A stretch of 64,000 nucleotides of DNA from Bradyrhizobium sp. 149 (GTDB taxonomy: Bacteria; Pseudomonadota; Alphaproteobacteria; Rhizobiales; Xanthobacteraceae): NCBI RefSeq assembly GCF_023073915.1, contig NZ_JADPKK010000022.1, forward strand, positions 124,001 to 188,000. Direction: 5' to 3'. The notes under the pieces are model-generated. The model was given only the letters and a program-made list of their open reading frames with translations, had not been told where the DNA came from and ran no database searches. A program made the position numbers and the translations under genes. This document shows, piece by piece, positions 11,064 through 19,761 of this stretch. How positions within the stretch are numbered: position 1 is the stretch's first letter; every line of letters starts with the position of its first letter.

Positions 11064-11088
11064 GGAACATTTTCTCGCCCGCACCGTT
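11064..11088 (+). promoter_or_regulatory. EcfG-type (general stress response) promoter
   Basis: GGAAC at 11064-11068, exactly 16 bases, then CGTT at 11085-11088. This is an exact match to the GGAAC-N16/17-CGTT pattern of sigma EcfG promoters in alphaproteobacteria, including Bradyrhizobium. Start of transcription is expected near 11095, about 140 bases before a strong terminator and 300 before the thrC start. Confidence 0.7.
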
Positions 11089-11094
11089 TTGGCC

Positions 11095-11237
11095 CTTGAC
11101 GATTTCGTGACAGGCGACGAAAGCTTGCGCAAACAGTTTTAGCGGGGTCAGCCACCCCAAAGAGGCAAACTGGTCTGCACACATCAACGACAGACCTTCC
11201 AAGAGAAAGGGCTGCGGCATTGCCGCAGCCCTTTTTC
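11095..11237 (+). ncRNA. Candidate stress-induced small RNA (possible GsrN counterpart)
   Basis: Predicted transcript of about 140 bases between the EcfG-type promoter and a terminator. It contains three hairpins: GGGGT/ACCCC (11144-11158), GGTCTG/CAGACC (11172-11196) and the 13-bp terminator stem (11206-11234). Between the second and third lies CCTTCC (11195-11200); most of it is unpaired and it is complementary to a Shine-Dalgarno sequence, as expected for an mRNA-binding RNA. There is no ATG-initiated ORF; the only reading frame is an 11-codon GTG ORF without a ribosome site. Caulobacter GsrN is a known small RNA with the same type of promoter; equivalence is inference. Confidence 0.55.
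11206..11237 (+). terminator. Strong rho-independent terminator upstream of thrC
   Basis: Perfect 13-bp stem, AAAGGGCTGCGGC (11206-11218) with GCCGCAGCCCTTT (11222-11234), a three-base loop ATT, and a T tract. No protein gene ends nearby: the response regulator stops 370 bases earlier. It therefore most likely ends the small RNA. Confidence 0.85.
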
Positions 11238-11398
11238 GTTGGCAGCCCTTTTCGCTGGATCGGCAGGGGCGCGAAGCGGTTTCCCGATGCCGCAAAACAC
11301 TTTATGGTGGCCCAAAGCCTCTGGCTGTTAACAAGTAGTTTCGTAAAATCAAAGGCTTGCGGATCGAGCTCAAGCTCGGCCGGCCTTTGGAGGGCAGT

Positions 11399-12817
11399 TT
11401 GACTCGTTATATCTCGACCCGGGGCGAGGCCCCCGAACTCGGCTTCTGCGACGTGATGCTGACCGGGCTCGCCCGCGACGGCGGCCTGTATGTGCCGGCC
11501 GCCTGGCCGCAACTCTCGACGAACGCCATCGCCGGCTTCTTCGGTCGTCCCTATTGGGAGGTCGCGGTCGAGGTGATCCGCCCCTTCGCCGTCGGCGAGA
11601 TCTCGGACGCCGAGCTCGGCCGCATGGCGAACGAGGCCTACGCCACCTTCCGCCATCCCGCGGTGGTGCCGCTGCGCCAGATGGCGCCGCACCAGTTCGT
11701 GCTGGAGCTGTTCCACGGTCCGACGCTCGCCTTCAAGGACGTGGCGATGCAGCTGATCTCGCGGCTGATGGATCATGTGCTCGCCAAGCGTGGCCAGCGC
11801 ACCACCATCGTGGTCGCGACCTCCGGCGACACCGGCGGTGCTGCGGTTGACGCGTTCGCAGGGCTCGAAAATGTCGATCTCATCGTGCTGTTTCCGCACG
11901 GCCGTATCTCCGAGGTGCAGCGGCGGATGATGACGACCACGGGCGCGGCCAACGTCCATGCGCTCGCCGTCGAGGGCAATTTCGACGATTGCCAGGCCCT
12001 CGTGAAGGCGATGTTCAACAACCATCGCTTCCGGGATGCGACGTCGCTGTCCGGCGTCAATTCCATCAATTGGGCGCGCATCGTCGCCCAAGTGGTCTAC
12101 TATTTCACCTCTGCCGTTGCCGTTGGCGCACCGGCGCGCGCGGTGGACTTCGTCGTGCCGACGGGTAATTTCGGCGACATCTTTGCCGGCTATGTCGCCA
12201 AGCGCATGGGTCTTCCGGTGCGGACCCTGAGCATCGCCGCCAACGTCAACGACATCCTGGCGCGCACGCTCAAGACCGGGATCTACGAGGTGCGCGAGGT
12301 CCACGCGACGGCGTCGCCGTCGATGGACATCCAGATCTCCTCGAACTTCGAGCGGCTGCTGTTCGAGGCTGGCCGGCGTGATGCCGCCGGCGTGCGCCGT
12401 CTGATGGATTCGCTGAAGCAGTCGGGGCGCTTCGTGCTGCCCGATGCGACGCTGGCCGCGATCCGCGAGGAATTCGACGCAGGCCGCGCCGACGAAACCG
12501 AGACCGCGGCCGCGATCCGCGCCGCCTGGCGCGAGGCGGGCGAGCTGGTCGATCCCCACACCGCGGTCGCGCTTGCGGTCGCCGACCGCGACACCACCGA
12601 CACGACGGTGCCCAGCATCGTGCTATCCACCGCCCACCCGGCCAAATTCCCCGATGCGGTCGAAGCTGCCTGCGGCCAGCGGCCGCAACTGCCGGCCTGG
12701 CTCGATGGTCTGATGACCAAATCCGAACACATGAAGGTGATGAAGAACGACCAGGCCGAGGTCGAGCGGTTCGTGCTGTCGGTCAGCCGTGCCGCAAAAC
12801 AGGGAGTTGCCGGATGA
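11399..12817 (+). CDS. thrC: Threonine synthase
   Basis: 472 residues starting at TTG (11399), chosen because GGAGGG lies just upstream and the product then begins MTRYISTRGE as in other proteobacterial ThrC proteins. It converts O-phosphohomoserine to threonine with pyridoxal phosphate. The PLP lysine is Lys113 in HGPTLAFKDVAMQ, and the phosphate-binding TSGDTGGAA loop is visible. Length is normal for the long proteobacterial type. It overlaps the M16 peptidase gene by four bases (ATGA), the usual alphaproteobacterial pairing. Confidence 0.96.
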   Translation: MTRYISTRGEAPELGFCDVMLTGLARDGGLYVPAAWPQLSTNAIAGFFGRPYWEVAVEVIRPFAVGEISDAELGRMANEAYATFRHPAVVPLRQMAPHQFVLELFHGPTLAFKDVAMQLISRLMDHVLAKRGQRTTIVVATSGDTGGAAVDAFAGLENVDLIVLFPHGRISEVQRRMMTTTGAANVHALAVEGNFDDCQALVKAMFNNHRFRDATSLSGVNSINWARIVAQVVYYFTSAVAVGAPARAVDFVVPTGNFGDIFAGYVAKRMGLPVRTLSIAANVNDILARTLKTGIYEVREVHATASPSMDIQISSNFERLLFEAGRRDAAGVRRLMDSLKQSGRFVLPDATLAAIREEFDAGRADETETAAAIRAAWREAGELVDPHTAVALAVADRDTTDTTVPSIVLSTAHPAKFPDAVEAACGQRPQLPAWLDGLMTKSEHMKVMKNDQAEVERFVLSVSRAAKQGVAG

Positions 12818-14103
12818 GCGTCGAGATTTCCAAGCTTGCGTCCGGCCTGACCGTCGTCACCGACAAAATGCCCCATCTCGAGACTGCGGCGCTCGGCGTC
12901 TGGGCCGGCGTCGGCGGGCGCGACGAGAAGCCCAACGAGCACGGCATCTCGCATCTCCTGGAACATATGGCGTTCAAGGGCACGACCAAGCGCACCTCGC
13001 GCGAGATCGTCGAGGAGATCGAGGCGGTCGGCGGCGACCTCAATGCCGGCACCTCGACCGAGACCACGTCCTATTATGCGCGGGTGCTGAAGGCCGACGT
13101 GCCGCTCGCGCTCGACGTGCTCGCCGACATCCTGGCCAATCCCGCCTTCGAGCCCGACGAGCTCGAGCGCGAGAAGAATGTCATCGTGCAGGAGATCGGC
13201 GCGGCGCAGGACACGCCCGACGACGTCGTGTTCGAGCATCTCAACGAACTCTGCTATCCCGATCAGCCGATGGGCCGGTCGCTACTCGGCACTGCGAAGA
13301 CGTTGCGTGCCTTCAGCCGCGACTCGCTGCGCGACTATCTGTCGACGCATTACCGTGGCCCCGACATGGTGGTCGCGGCGGCCGGCGCGGTCGATCACAA
13401 GCAGGTGGTCGCCGAGGTCGAGCAGCGCTTTGCCAGTTTCGAGGCGACGCCGGGCCCCAAGCCGCAACCCGCACAGTTCGGCAAGGGCGGCACCAAGGTG
13501 GTGCATCGCGAACTCGAGCAGGCGCATCTGACGCTGGCGCTGGAGGGCGTGCCGCAGACCGATTTGTCGCTGTTCTCGCTGCAGGTCTTCACCAACATCC
13601 TCGGCGGCGGGATGTCGTCGCGGCTGTTCCAGGAGGTGCGCGAGAAGCGCGGCCTCTGTTACTCAATCTACACGTTCCACGCACCCTATACCGACACCGG
13701 CTTCTTCGGGCTCTACACGGGCACCGATCCGGCCGATGCGCCGGAGATGATGGAGGTCGTGGTCGACATCATGAATGATTCGGTCGAGACCCTGACCGAG
13801 GTCGAGATCGCGCGGGCCAAGGCGCAGATGAAGGCGGGCCTGCTGATGGCGCTGGAGAGCTGCTCGTCCCGCGCCGAGCAGCTCGCCCGGCATGTGCTGG
13901 CCTATGGCCGGCCCCAGACGGCCGAGGAGCTGGTGGCCCGGATCGACGCCGTCAGCGTCGAATCGACCCGTGATGCGGCGCGTGCGCTGCTTTCGCGGAG
14001 CCGCCCTGCGGTTGTCGCATTAGGCAGTGGCAGGGGTCTGGACACGGCGGTGTCTTTTGCGGAAGGATTGACCCGGGCACGCGCCAAGGCGCGGCTGCAT
14101 TAG
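12814..14103 (+). CDS. M16 family zinc peptidase (processing-peptidase-like)
   Basis: 429 residues. The inverted zinc motif HLLEH is at residues 47-51 (His47, Glu50, His51), with a distal Glu in the ELEREKNVIVQEI region (about 121-133). The C-terminal M16 half contains the ILGGGMSSRLFQEVREKRGL motif. This is the bacterial relative of the mitochondrial processing peptidase beta subunit. Translation is probably coupled to thrC through the ATGA overlap. Substrates in bacteria are not established. Confidence 0.93.
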   Translation: MSVEISKLASGLTVVTDKMPHLETAALGVWAGVGGRDEKPNEHGISHLLEHMAFKGTTKRTSREIVEEIEAVGGDLNAGTSTETTSYYARVLKADVPLALDVLADILANPAFEPDELEREKNVIVQEIGAAQDTPDDVVFEHLNELCYPDQPMGRSLLGTAKTLRAFSRDSLRDYLSTHYRGPDMVVAAAGAVDHKQVVAEVEQRFASFEATPGPKPQPAQFGKGGTKVVHRELEQAHLTLALEGVPQTDLSLFSLQVFTNILGGGMSSRLFQEVREKRGLCYSIYTFHAPYTDTGFFGLYTGTDPADAPEMMEVVVDIMNDSVETLTEVEIARAKAQMKAGLLMALESCSSRAEQLARHVLAYGRPQTAEELVARIDAVSVESTRDAARALLSRSRPAVVALGSGRGLDTAVSFAEGLTRARAKARLH

Positions 14104-14141
14104 GAGCCGCGCACGGGCTGATCTGCCCCGGGAAGCATCAC

Positions 14142-14729
14142 ATGGCCCTCTTTCGCCTGCCATCCAGTGGACCCGCCGCTCTCGCGCCGCGCGGCAACGG
14201 CCTGTTGCTACGCGCGCCGCAGATGTCGGACTTCTTGCAGTGGGCACATTTGCGCGAGTCCAGCCGCGATTACCTGACGCCCTGGGAGCCGATCTGGCCG
14301 TCGGACGATCTCACCCGCTCCGGCTTCCGCCGTCGCCTGCGCCGCTATTCCGAGGACATCGCCGCGGACCGTTCTTATCCCTTTCTGATCTTCCGCGAGC
14401 TCGACGGCGCCATGGTCGGTGGCATCACGCTCGCCAATGTCCGGCGCGGCATCGTCCAGGCCGGCACTATCGGCTATTGGGTCGGGAAGCCCCACGCCCA
14501 GCGCGGCTACATGACCGCCGCGCTGCGGGTGCTGCTGCCGACACTGTTCGGCGAGCTCAATCTGCACCGGGTCGAAGCCGCCTGCATCCCGACCAATGCG
14601 CCGTCGATCCGGGTGCTGGAGAAGTGCGGTTTCTCCCGCGAGGGGCTGGCGCGCCGCTATCTCTGCATCAACGGGATCTGGCAGGACCATCTGCTGTTCG
14701 GCCTGCTGCACGAGGATTTCCGCGGCTGA
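14142..14729 (+). CDS. GNAT acetyltransferase, RimJ/RimL-like
   Basis: 195 residues. The RimJ-type acetyl-CoA-binding segment is clear: GTIGYWVGKPHAQRGYMTAA, followed by LNLHRVEAACIPTNAPSIRVLEKCGF. RimJ acetylates the N-terminus of a ribosomal protein, but relatives modify other proteins or small molecules, so the substrate is open. It begins 38 bases after the M16 peptidase stop and is likely cotranscribed with thrC. Confidence 0.88.
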   Translation: MALFRLPSSGPAALAPRGNGLLLRAPQMSDFLQWAHLRESSRDYLTPWEPIWPSDDLTRSGFRRRLRRYSEDIAADRSYPFLIFRELDGAMVGGITLANVRRGIVQAGTIGYWVGKPHAQRGYMTAALRVLLPTLFGELNLHRVEAACIPTNAPSIRVLEKCGFSREGLARRYLCINGIWQDHLLFGLLHEDFRG

Positions 14730-14831
14730 GCCCGTTCATCGATGTGGCCAAAGTCCCTTTGTTTCGCGCCTTGGGTTCGCCGGTTTTGACGATATAACGG
14801 CGCGAGGTATGGTCATGGAGTATGGGCGTTG

Positions 14832-15485
14832 ATGGTGCAGGGGCTTCGGTCATCGCGGAATGCGTTGCGGCGGGGGGCAGCGGTCGCGCTGGCGTTGTCG
14901 GTTGCGCTCGCCTCCGTCTCGCCGGTCGCGGCGCAGTCGCTGACCGATCGTTTCAAGGGGCTGTTCGGTGGCAAGTCCGACGAGCCGGCCCAGCCTAAGC
15001 CGGCACCGGTGCCCGGTCAGCCGGCGGATGACGACGTCGATTGCCCGCAGGTTACCGTGCGCGCGGGGGCCTCGACCTACGCGGTTGGCGCCACCGGCAA
15101 GCCAGCCGTCGGCAATGAGATCCGCTTCCAGGCCACGATCACCAAGATGGCACGCGAATGCTTCCGGAACGGTGCCGATATCACGGCCCGGATCGGCGTT
15201 CAGGGCCGCGTTATCGCCGGTCCCGCCGGTGCGCCTGCGACCGTCGAGGTGCCCTTGCGCGTCGCCGTGGTGCAGGGCGGCGTCGGCGAGAAGGTGATCG
15301 CTTCCAAGGCCTACCGGACCACGGTCGGAATGTCGGAGGGCGGCAGCGTGCCCTTCACCTTCGTCGCCGAGGATCTGGTCTATCCGATGCCTTCGGCCAA
15401 GGACGCCGATACCTACATCTTCTATGTCGGCTTCGACCCGCAGGCGCTCTCGCCCGAGCCGAAGGCCCGGGCGAAGAAGAAGTAG
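14832..15485 (+). CDS. Secreted protein of unknown function
   Basis: 217 residues from the ATG at 14832 (a TTG lies directly before it). A basic N-terminus (RSSRNALRRG) and hydrophobic core end at VAAQS, a typical signal peptidase I site. The mature protein has a short Pro-rich linker (about 55-70), two cysteines (VDCPQV, RECFRNG) likely to form a disulfide, and a beta-rich body. The C-terminus is highly basic (KARAKKK). I recognise it only as a conserved rhizobial type of envelope protein. It converges on the atp operon; the hairpin at 15545-15573 could serve both. Confidence 0.7.
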   Translation: MVQGLRSSRNALRRGAAVALALSVALASVSPVAAQSLTDRFKGLFGGKSDEPAQPKPAPVPGQPADDDVDCPQVTVRAGASTYAVGATGKPAVGNEIRFQATITKMARECFRNGADITARIGVQGRVIAGPAGAPATVEVPLRVAVVQGGVGEKVIASKAYRTTVGMSEGGSVPFTFVAEDLVYPMPSAKDADTYIFYVGFDPQALSPEPKARAKKK

Positions 15486-15544
15486 ATAGCCGCAAATCCA
15501 GCTGGCATTGTCCGCTTCGCGGGCGATGACATCCATGGAAACAA

Positions 15545-15573
15545 AAAAGCCGGCGCTCATTGCGCCGGCTTTT
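15545..15573 (-). terminator. Terminator of the atp F0 operon (bidirectional)
   Basis: 12-bp stem AAAAGCCGGCGC (15545-15556) with GCGCCGGCTTTT (15562-15573), five-base loop. Read on the minus strand it is followed by a run of six T residues, directly after atpF. It may also stop plus-strand transcripts from the gene ending at 15485. Confidence 0.85.
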
Positions 15574-15594
15574 GATTGGTGAAGGCGAAACCCC

Positions 15595-16080
15595 TCAGTT
15601 CAGCTTCTGCCGAACCTCGGTGATGCCCTTGGCGAGCAGATCGTCGGCGATGCGGCCCTTGACCGACTGCGACAGGATCGTGGAGGCGGCCTGGACGGCG
15701 GCTTCCGCGGCTGCGGCGCGAACATCGGCCACCGCCTGGGCCTCGGCGAGCGCGATCTTGCCCTCCGCAGTCTTGGTGCGGCGGGCGACGAAGTCTTCCA
15801 CCTTGGCCTTGGCCTCAATTGCGATGCGCTCGGCTTCGCTCCTCGCGTTGGCGATGATGTCGGCGGCCTCGCGTTCGGCCGAGGCGGTGCGCGCCTTGTA
15901 ATCGGCGAGCACCTTGGCGGCTTCCTGCTTGAGGCGCGTCGCGTCGTCGAGCTCCGCCTTGATGCGATCGGCGCGATGGTCGAGCGCAGCCATCGCTTTC
16001 TTGAAGACCCCGAGATAGCCGAACACGACCATCAGGATCACGAAGGCGATGGCGACCCAGGTTTCAGGATCGAAGAACAT
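15595..16080 (-). CDS. atpF: ATP synthase F0 subunit b
   Basis: 161 residues. One N-terminal membrane span (about 8-26) is followed by a long charged helix ([19 protein letters not shown]), the stator stalk linking F0 to F1. It is the last gene of the F0 operon. It lies five bases after the b' gene, as expected for alphaproteobacteria, which use a b/b' heterodimer. F1 genes are not in this window. Confidence 0.95.
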   Translation of the reverse strand: MFFDPETWVAIAFVILMVVFGYLGVFKKAMAALDHRADRIKAELDDATRLKQEAAKVLADYKARTASAEREAADIIANARSEAERIAIEAKAKVEDFVARRTKTAEGKIALAEAQAVADVRAAAAEAAVQAASTILSQSVKGRIADDLLAKGITEVRQKLN

Positions 16081-16085
16081 ATCGA

Positions 16086-16649
16086 TTAACCCTTCAAGGA
16101 CGCATCAACGGCGGCATTGACCAACGCCGCGTCCGGAACCACGCCGGTAAGCTGCTGCACGATGGTGCCTGCCGCCTCGGCCGCGATGCCGCGGACGTTG
16201 CTCATGGCGGTCGTACGGGTCGAGGCGATGGTCTTCTCCGCCTCTGCGAGCTTGGCTGCCAGCTGCTCTTCCAGCGCCTTGCGCTCGGCGTCCGCCTGCG
16301 CATTCGCCTTGTCGCGGGATTCGTTGCCGATGGCCTGCGCGCGCGAGCGTGCCGAAGCAAGCTCGCTTTCATAGGCCTTCAGCGCCGCTTCGGACTGGTC
16401 CTTCAGCTTCTGCGCTTCGGCGAGGTCGCCCTCGATCTTGTCCTGACGCGCCTCAATCGCACCGCCGACGCGCGGCAAAGCGAGCTTGGACACGATCACG
16501 TAAAGCGCGACGAAGAAGATCGCGAGTGACACCAGCTGTGAAGCATAGGTGCCGCTCTCGAACGGCGGAAAACCGCCACCGTGACCGCCTTCGGCCCCGG
16601 TGTGGGCGCCCGCCGCCGGACTTTTCGCCCCGCCATGACTCTCAGCCAT
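16086..16649 (-). CDS. atpF': ATP synthase F0 subunit b'
   Basis: 187 residues. A His/Gly-rich N-terminal extension (about 1-30) precedes the membrane span ([20 protein letters not shown], about 39-58), then a long Ala/Glu/Lys helix for the peripheral stalk. Cys is absent. The b' type is distinguished from b by its longer N-terminus and its position next to atpE. Confidence 0.94.
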   Translation of the reverse strand: MAESHGGAKSPAAGAHTGAEGGHGGGFPPFESGTYASQLVSLAIFFVALYVIVSKLALPRVGGAIEARQDKIEGDLAEAQKLKDQSEAALKAYESELASARSRAQAIGNESRDKANAQADAERKALEEQLAAKLAEAEKTIASTRTTAMSNVRGIAAEAAGTIVQQLTGVVPDAALVNAAVDASLKG

Positions 16650-16709
16650 GGATTACTCCTGTTGCTGTCAAACGCGCCGCTTCGGTTGAAGCGGCGCGAA
16701 AATTCGTTC

Positions 16710-16940
16710 TCAGAGCGGAACGAACAGCAGCAGCAGCGCGATCAGCAGCGAGAAAATGCCGAGCGCTTCAGTCACGGCGAAGCCGAAGATCAGATTGCCG
16801 AACTGGCCCTGAGCGGCCGAGGGGTTGCGAACGGCTGCGGCAAGGTAGTTGCCGAAGATCACGCCGACGCCGACGCCCGCGCCGCCCATGCCGATGCATG
16901 CGATGCCCGCGCCGATAAGTTTTGCTGCTGCCGGATCCAT
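16710..16940 (-). CDS. atpE: ATP synthase F0 subunit c
   Basis: 76 residues, two transmembrane helices joined by the polar loop [13 protein letters not shown] (Arg38, Asn39, Pro40). The proton-carrying carboxylate is Glu58 in [12 protein letters not shown]. The Gly-rich first helix ([14 protein letters not shown]) allows tight packing in the c-ring. Fully conventional. Confidence 0.97.
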   Translation of the reverse strand: MDPAAAKLIGAGIACIGMGGAGVGVGVIFGNYLAAAVRNPSAAQGQFGNLIFGFAVTEALGIFSLLIALLLLFVPL

Positions 16941-16993
16941 TTTAGACTCCTTGGAAGAAAGATTGGGTTTTGGGTGGAAATTCCCCGGACCGC

Positions 16994-17743
16994 TCAGTGT
17001 CCCGGATGAATGGCGTCGTTGAGGTAGATGCAGGTCAGGATCGCAAACACGTAGGCTTGCAGGAACGCGACCAGAATTTCGAGGGCGTACAGCGCGACCG
17101 TGAGCGCCAGCGGCAGCACGCCGCCGACCCAGCCGAGGGCGCCGAGCGAGAAGCCGAGCATGGCAACGAAGCCCGCGAACACCTTCAGCGCGATGTGGCC
17201 GGCCAGCATGTTGGCGAACAGACGGACGCTGTGGGAGACCGGCCGCAGGAAGAACGACAGGACCTCGATGAACATCACCAGCGGCAGGATGTAGCCGGGG
17301 ACGCCGTGGGGCACGAAGATCGAGAAGAATTTCAGGCCGTTCTTGGCAACGCCGTAGATCAGGACCGTGAAGAAGACCAGCAGCGCGAGGGCCGCGGTGA
17401 CGATCAGATGGCTCGAGATCGTGAAGGTATAGGGGATGATGCCGACCAGGTTCGAGACGCAGATGAACATGAACAGCGAGAAGATCAGCGGGAAGAACTT
17501 CATGCCTTCCGCGCCCGCGGTCGAGCGGATGGTCGAGGCCACGAATTCGTAGGAGATCTCGGCGACCGACTGGAGGCGCCCGGGAACCAGCTGCGTGCCG
17601 CTGGCGAGCATCAGGATCGAGATGATCGCAACAGCCACCAGCATGTAGAGCGACGAATTGGTGAAGGCGATCGTGTGGTTGCCGATATGGCCCAGGGTGA
17701 AGAGAGGCTCGATGTTGAACTGGTGGATCGGATCGATTTTCAT
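16994..17743 (-). CDS. atpB: ATP synthase F0 subunit a
   Basis: 249 residues with five or six membrane spans. The essential arginine lies in the [15 protein letters not shown] motif (about residue 166), which interacts with Glu58 of subunit c. The HPGH C-terminus and the early [13 protein letters not shown] segment match alphaproteobacterial AtpB. It precedes atpE by 53 bases. Confidence 0.96.
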   Translation of the reverse strand: MKIDPIHQFNIEPLFTLGHIGNHTIAFTNSSLYMLVAVAIISILMLASGTQLVPGRLQSVAEISYEFVASTIRSTAGAEGMKFFPLIFSLFMFICVSNLVGIIPYTFTISSHLIVTAALALLVFFTVLIYGVAKNGLKFFSIFVPHGVPGYILPLVMFIEVLSFFLRPVSHSVRLFANMLAGHIALKVFAGFVAMLGFSLGALGWVGGVLPLALTVALYALEILVAFLQAYVFAILTCIYLNDAIHPGH

Positions 17744-17855
17744 CAGCGCGGCATCTCTTGGTCTGCCGGGCGACGCCGGCGGGTCTCGGTCTGCCGGTCG
17801 GGCCGGCCCGTACCGGCGAAGCCGGCACGATCATTCCTCTCCTGGTGCGGACCGC

Positions 17856-18230
17856 TTAAGACCCACCGCGCCTGTTTTGACCCGCACCTGCCGTTCTCAC
17901 CACATTCACCACGCCGGCCACGAAGCCCAGCAGCAGGAACACGATAAATCCGAAAGGCGACGTCGACAGCAAGCGGTCGAAACCCCAGCCAATCCCCGCT
18001 CCGACAACGACCCCGGCGACCAACTCGGAGGATAACCGGAAACCAAGCGCCATCGCCGAGGCTCTGGCCGCTCTGTCCTCACCGTCACCTGCGGGTTGCT
18101 CGGTCTTGATGTGGCGGCCGCGAAATTCGGACAACCGCTGATCAAGATTTCCGAGCCGTTCGGAAAGCGCAGCTTCCTCGGGCGATCTATCGCGATCTCC
18201 ATTCTCGCCGTGTCCCGTGCCCTGTGTCAT
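17856..18230 (-). CDS. atpI: ATP synthase protein I
   Basis: 124 residues. A hydrophilic N-terminal half is followed by two spans (about 63-85 and 92-111) typical of AtpI, which assists c-ring assembly and ion handling. It is the first gene of the atpI-B-E-F'-F operon and has a good promoter about 60 bases upstream. Confidence 0.92.
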   Translation of the reverse strand: MTQGTGHGENGDRDRSPEEAALSERLGNLDQRLSEFRGRHIKTEQPAGDGEDRAARASAMALGFRLSSELVAGVVVGAGIGWGFDRLLSTSPFGFIVFLLLGFVAGVVNVVRTAGAGQNRRGGS

Positions 18231-18590
18231 GCAACGAAGACCCGAAACGCCGCGGCTGAATGGAAATTACGCCCGCCACCCTCAAAAGCCGCGCGGACCA
18301 TACTGATGGCCCATAATCAAGTCAAGCCAAGTCACGATTGTGTCCATTCCTGTTATGTATCTGATCTATTTGACAATATCGGCGCGCGCGGCAGCGCTGC
18401 ACACAGCGTGACGCCGCACCGCAGCAGGTCTCCGCCTGATCCACGGATGCGCTCGCCATTTCGCCCGGCTGCCGGGATCAAAGGGGGCGCCGCGATCGTT
18501 GATGTCAGGGGCGCGTTTTGGGCGGCGGATCGTCTCGCCGGGGTGTAGAATCTGCGAGAGTGCCACCTGCACGTCGTGGCGGAGAGCGCG
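18231..18590. other. Divergent promoter region of atpI and a secreted-protein gene
   Basis: A 360-base region with no ORF worth calling. It holds the atp promoter (18297-18325). Between 18340 and 18400 the DNA is AT-richer and contains TTGACA-like elements in both directions. I see no named operator. Confidence 0.5.
18297..18325 (-). promoter_or_regulatory. Sigma-70 type promoter of the atp F0 operon
   Basis: On the minus strand TTGACT (18325-18320), a 17-base spacer, then TATGGT (18302-18297). Transcription would start near 18290, leaving a leader of about 60 bases before atpI. The match to TTGACA-N17-TATAAT is good for this genome type. Confidence 0.6.
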
Positions 18591-19112
18591 ATGAGACCAG
18601 CGAATCCATCCACAGCCTCATGGCTTGCGGCGGCGGCGTTCGCCGCGGCGATGACCATCAGCGGCGGCCTCGGTGCCGCGCAAACCGCGCCCGACAGCGA
18701 AAACGGGCGCTACAGCATGACGCCCATCCCCGAGGGCGTACTGCGGCTCGACACCCGTACCGGCACGGTGTCGACCTGCACCAGGAACGGCGCGGGCTGG
18801 GCCTGCTACGCGGTGCCCGACGAGCGCTCCGCGCTCGATTCCGAGATCGGCAGGCTTCAGGCCGAGGTCGAGAAGCTGAAGGGGCAGCTCGCGGCGGGGC
18901 CGACCGTATCAGGCAAGATCGACGAGGCGCTGCCCAAATCCGATCCGATGAAGAAGGCGGAGCCGAAGGTCGCCGAGCGTGACCGCACGATCGAGATCCC
19001 GCTGCCGACCGACCAGGACGTCGATCGCGTGATGTCGTTCCTGGAAAAGGCCTGGCGCCGGCTGATCGACATGGCCAACCGCGTGCAGAAGGACGTGGCG
19101 GGGAAGATCTAG
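18591..19112 (+). CDS. Secreted coiled-coil protein of unknown function
   Basis: 173 residues from the ATG at 18591, preceded by GGAGAG at 18581-18586; an in-frame GTG lies 15 bases upstream. A signal peptide ends at LGAAQT. Residues about 33-60 contain a short Cys pair (STCTRNGAGWACYAV). A heptad-like segment (SEIGRLQAEVEKLKGQLAAG) suggests a coiled coil. The C-terminus is amphipathic and charged. I do not recognise a named family; similar proteins are common in Bradyrhizobium. Confidence 0.65.
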   Translation: MRPANPSTASWLAAAAFAAAMTISGGLGAAQTAPDSENGRYSMTPIPEGVLRLDTRTGTVSTCTRNGAGWACYAVPDERSALDSEIGRLQAEVEKLKGQLAAGPTVSGKIDEALPKSDPMKKAEPKVAERDRTIEIPLPTDQDVDRVMSFLEKAWRRLIDMANRVQKDVAGKI

Positions 19113-19150
19113 CGCGTGGCGAGACAGCGTTCCATAGATCGAGGCCTCTT

Positions 19151-19624
19151 ATGACATCAGCCAAATCCGTGACGCGTGCGGCGCCATCGTCGGTGCAGGC
19201 CACCACCATCGCTTCGTCGTTGCTCACCGTGCAGACGCCGGGCCGCGGCTTCACCGATCTCACCGGCGAGGCTGCGAAGTTCGTCGCCGAGGCCGGCGCG
19301 CGAGACGGCGCGTTGACATTGTTCGTCCGTCATACCTCGGCGTCCCTGACGATCCAGGAGAACGCCGACCCGTCCGTGCTCGTGGATCTCACCACGGCGC
19401 TGTCCCGGCTCGCGCCGGAGAACGCCGGCTGGACGCATGATACCGAGGGCCCCGACGACATGCCGGCGCACGTCAAGACCATGCTGACGCAGACGTCGCT
19501 GCAGGTCCCAGTCCTGGACGGCAAGCTCACGCTCGGCACCTGGCAGGCGATCTACCTGATCGAACACCGCAAGCGCCCGCACCGGCGCGAAATCGTGCTG
19601 CAATTCATCGGCGGCAATCAATAG
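19151..19624 (+). CDS. YjbQ family protein (UPF0047)
   Basis: 157 residues. The family motifs are visible: LTLFVRHTSASLTIQENADP, DLTTALSRLAPEN, DDMPAHVKTMLTQTSL and WQAIYLIEHRKRPHRREIVLQF. The conserved His and Glu residues form the putative active site. Escherichia YjbQ has a weak thiamine-phosphate synthase activity in vitro, but the physiological role is uncertain. It stands alone on the plus strand. Confidence 0.9.
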   Translation: MTSAKSVTRAAPSSVQATTIASSLLTVQTPGRGFTDLTGEAAKFVAEAGARDGALTLFVRHTSASLTIQENADPSVLVDLTTALSRLAPENAGWTHDTEGPDDMPAHVKTMLTQTSLQVPVLDGKLTLGTWQAIYLIEHRKRPHRREIVLQFIGGNQ

Positions 19625-19625
19625 A

Positions 19626-19677
19626 GCGTTTTCGAGCGAAGCGGATACCGGTTCGCATAAAGAAATAAAGAAAACGC
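19626..19677. repeat. Dispersed palindromic element after yjbQ-like gene
   Basis: GCGTTTTC (19626-19633) pairs with GAAAACGC (19670-19677), enclosing a core with CGAAGCGGATACCGGTTCG. Sequences of this form (cgttttcgagcgaagtggataccggttcg) are, to my knowledge, scattered after genes in Bradyrhizobium and relatives. It begins two bases after the yjbQ-like stop. Function unknown; it may stabilise 3' ends. Confidence 0.6.
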
Positions 19678-19707
19678 GTCAAAACAAAGGATCTGGAACC
19701 AAAACAA

Positions 19708-19736
19708 AACCGGCCGCGGGGGGGCCGCGGCCGGTT
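19708..19736 (-). terminator. Terminator of the MHS transporter gene
   Basis: 12-bp stem AACCGGCCGCGG (19708-19719) with CCGCGGCCGGTT (19725-19736) and a five-G loop. On the minus strand it is followed by TTTTGTTTT, directly after the transporter stop. Confidence 0.8.
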
Positions 19737-19761
19737 GGTGTTGATCTGGATCTGCCGTCGA

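Larger units (their letters stand above)
10834..11398 (+). other. Intergenic region carrying an EcfG-type promoter and a small RNA
   Basis: A 565-base gap with no credible protein gene. The second half holds, in order, a GGAAC/CGTT promoter (11064-11088), a structured segment with three hairpins and a rho-independent terminator (11206-11237). Each is annotated separately. The last 160 bases before thrC should hold the thrC promoter, but I see no obvious match to a sigma-70 consensus. Confidence 0.7.
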
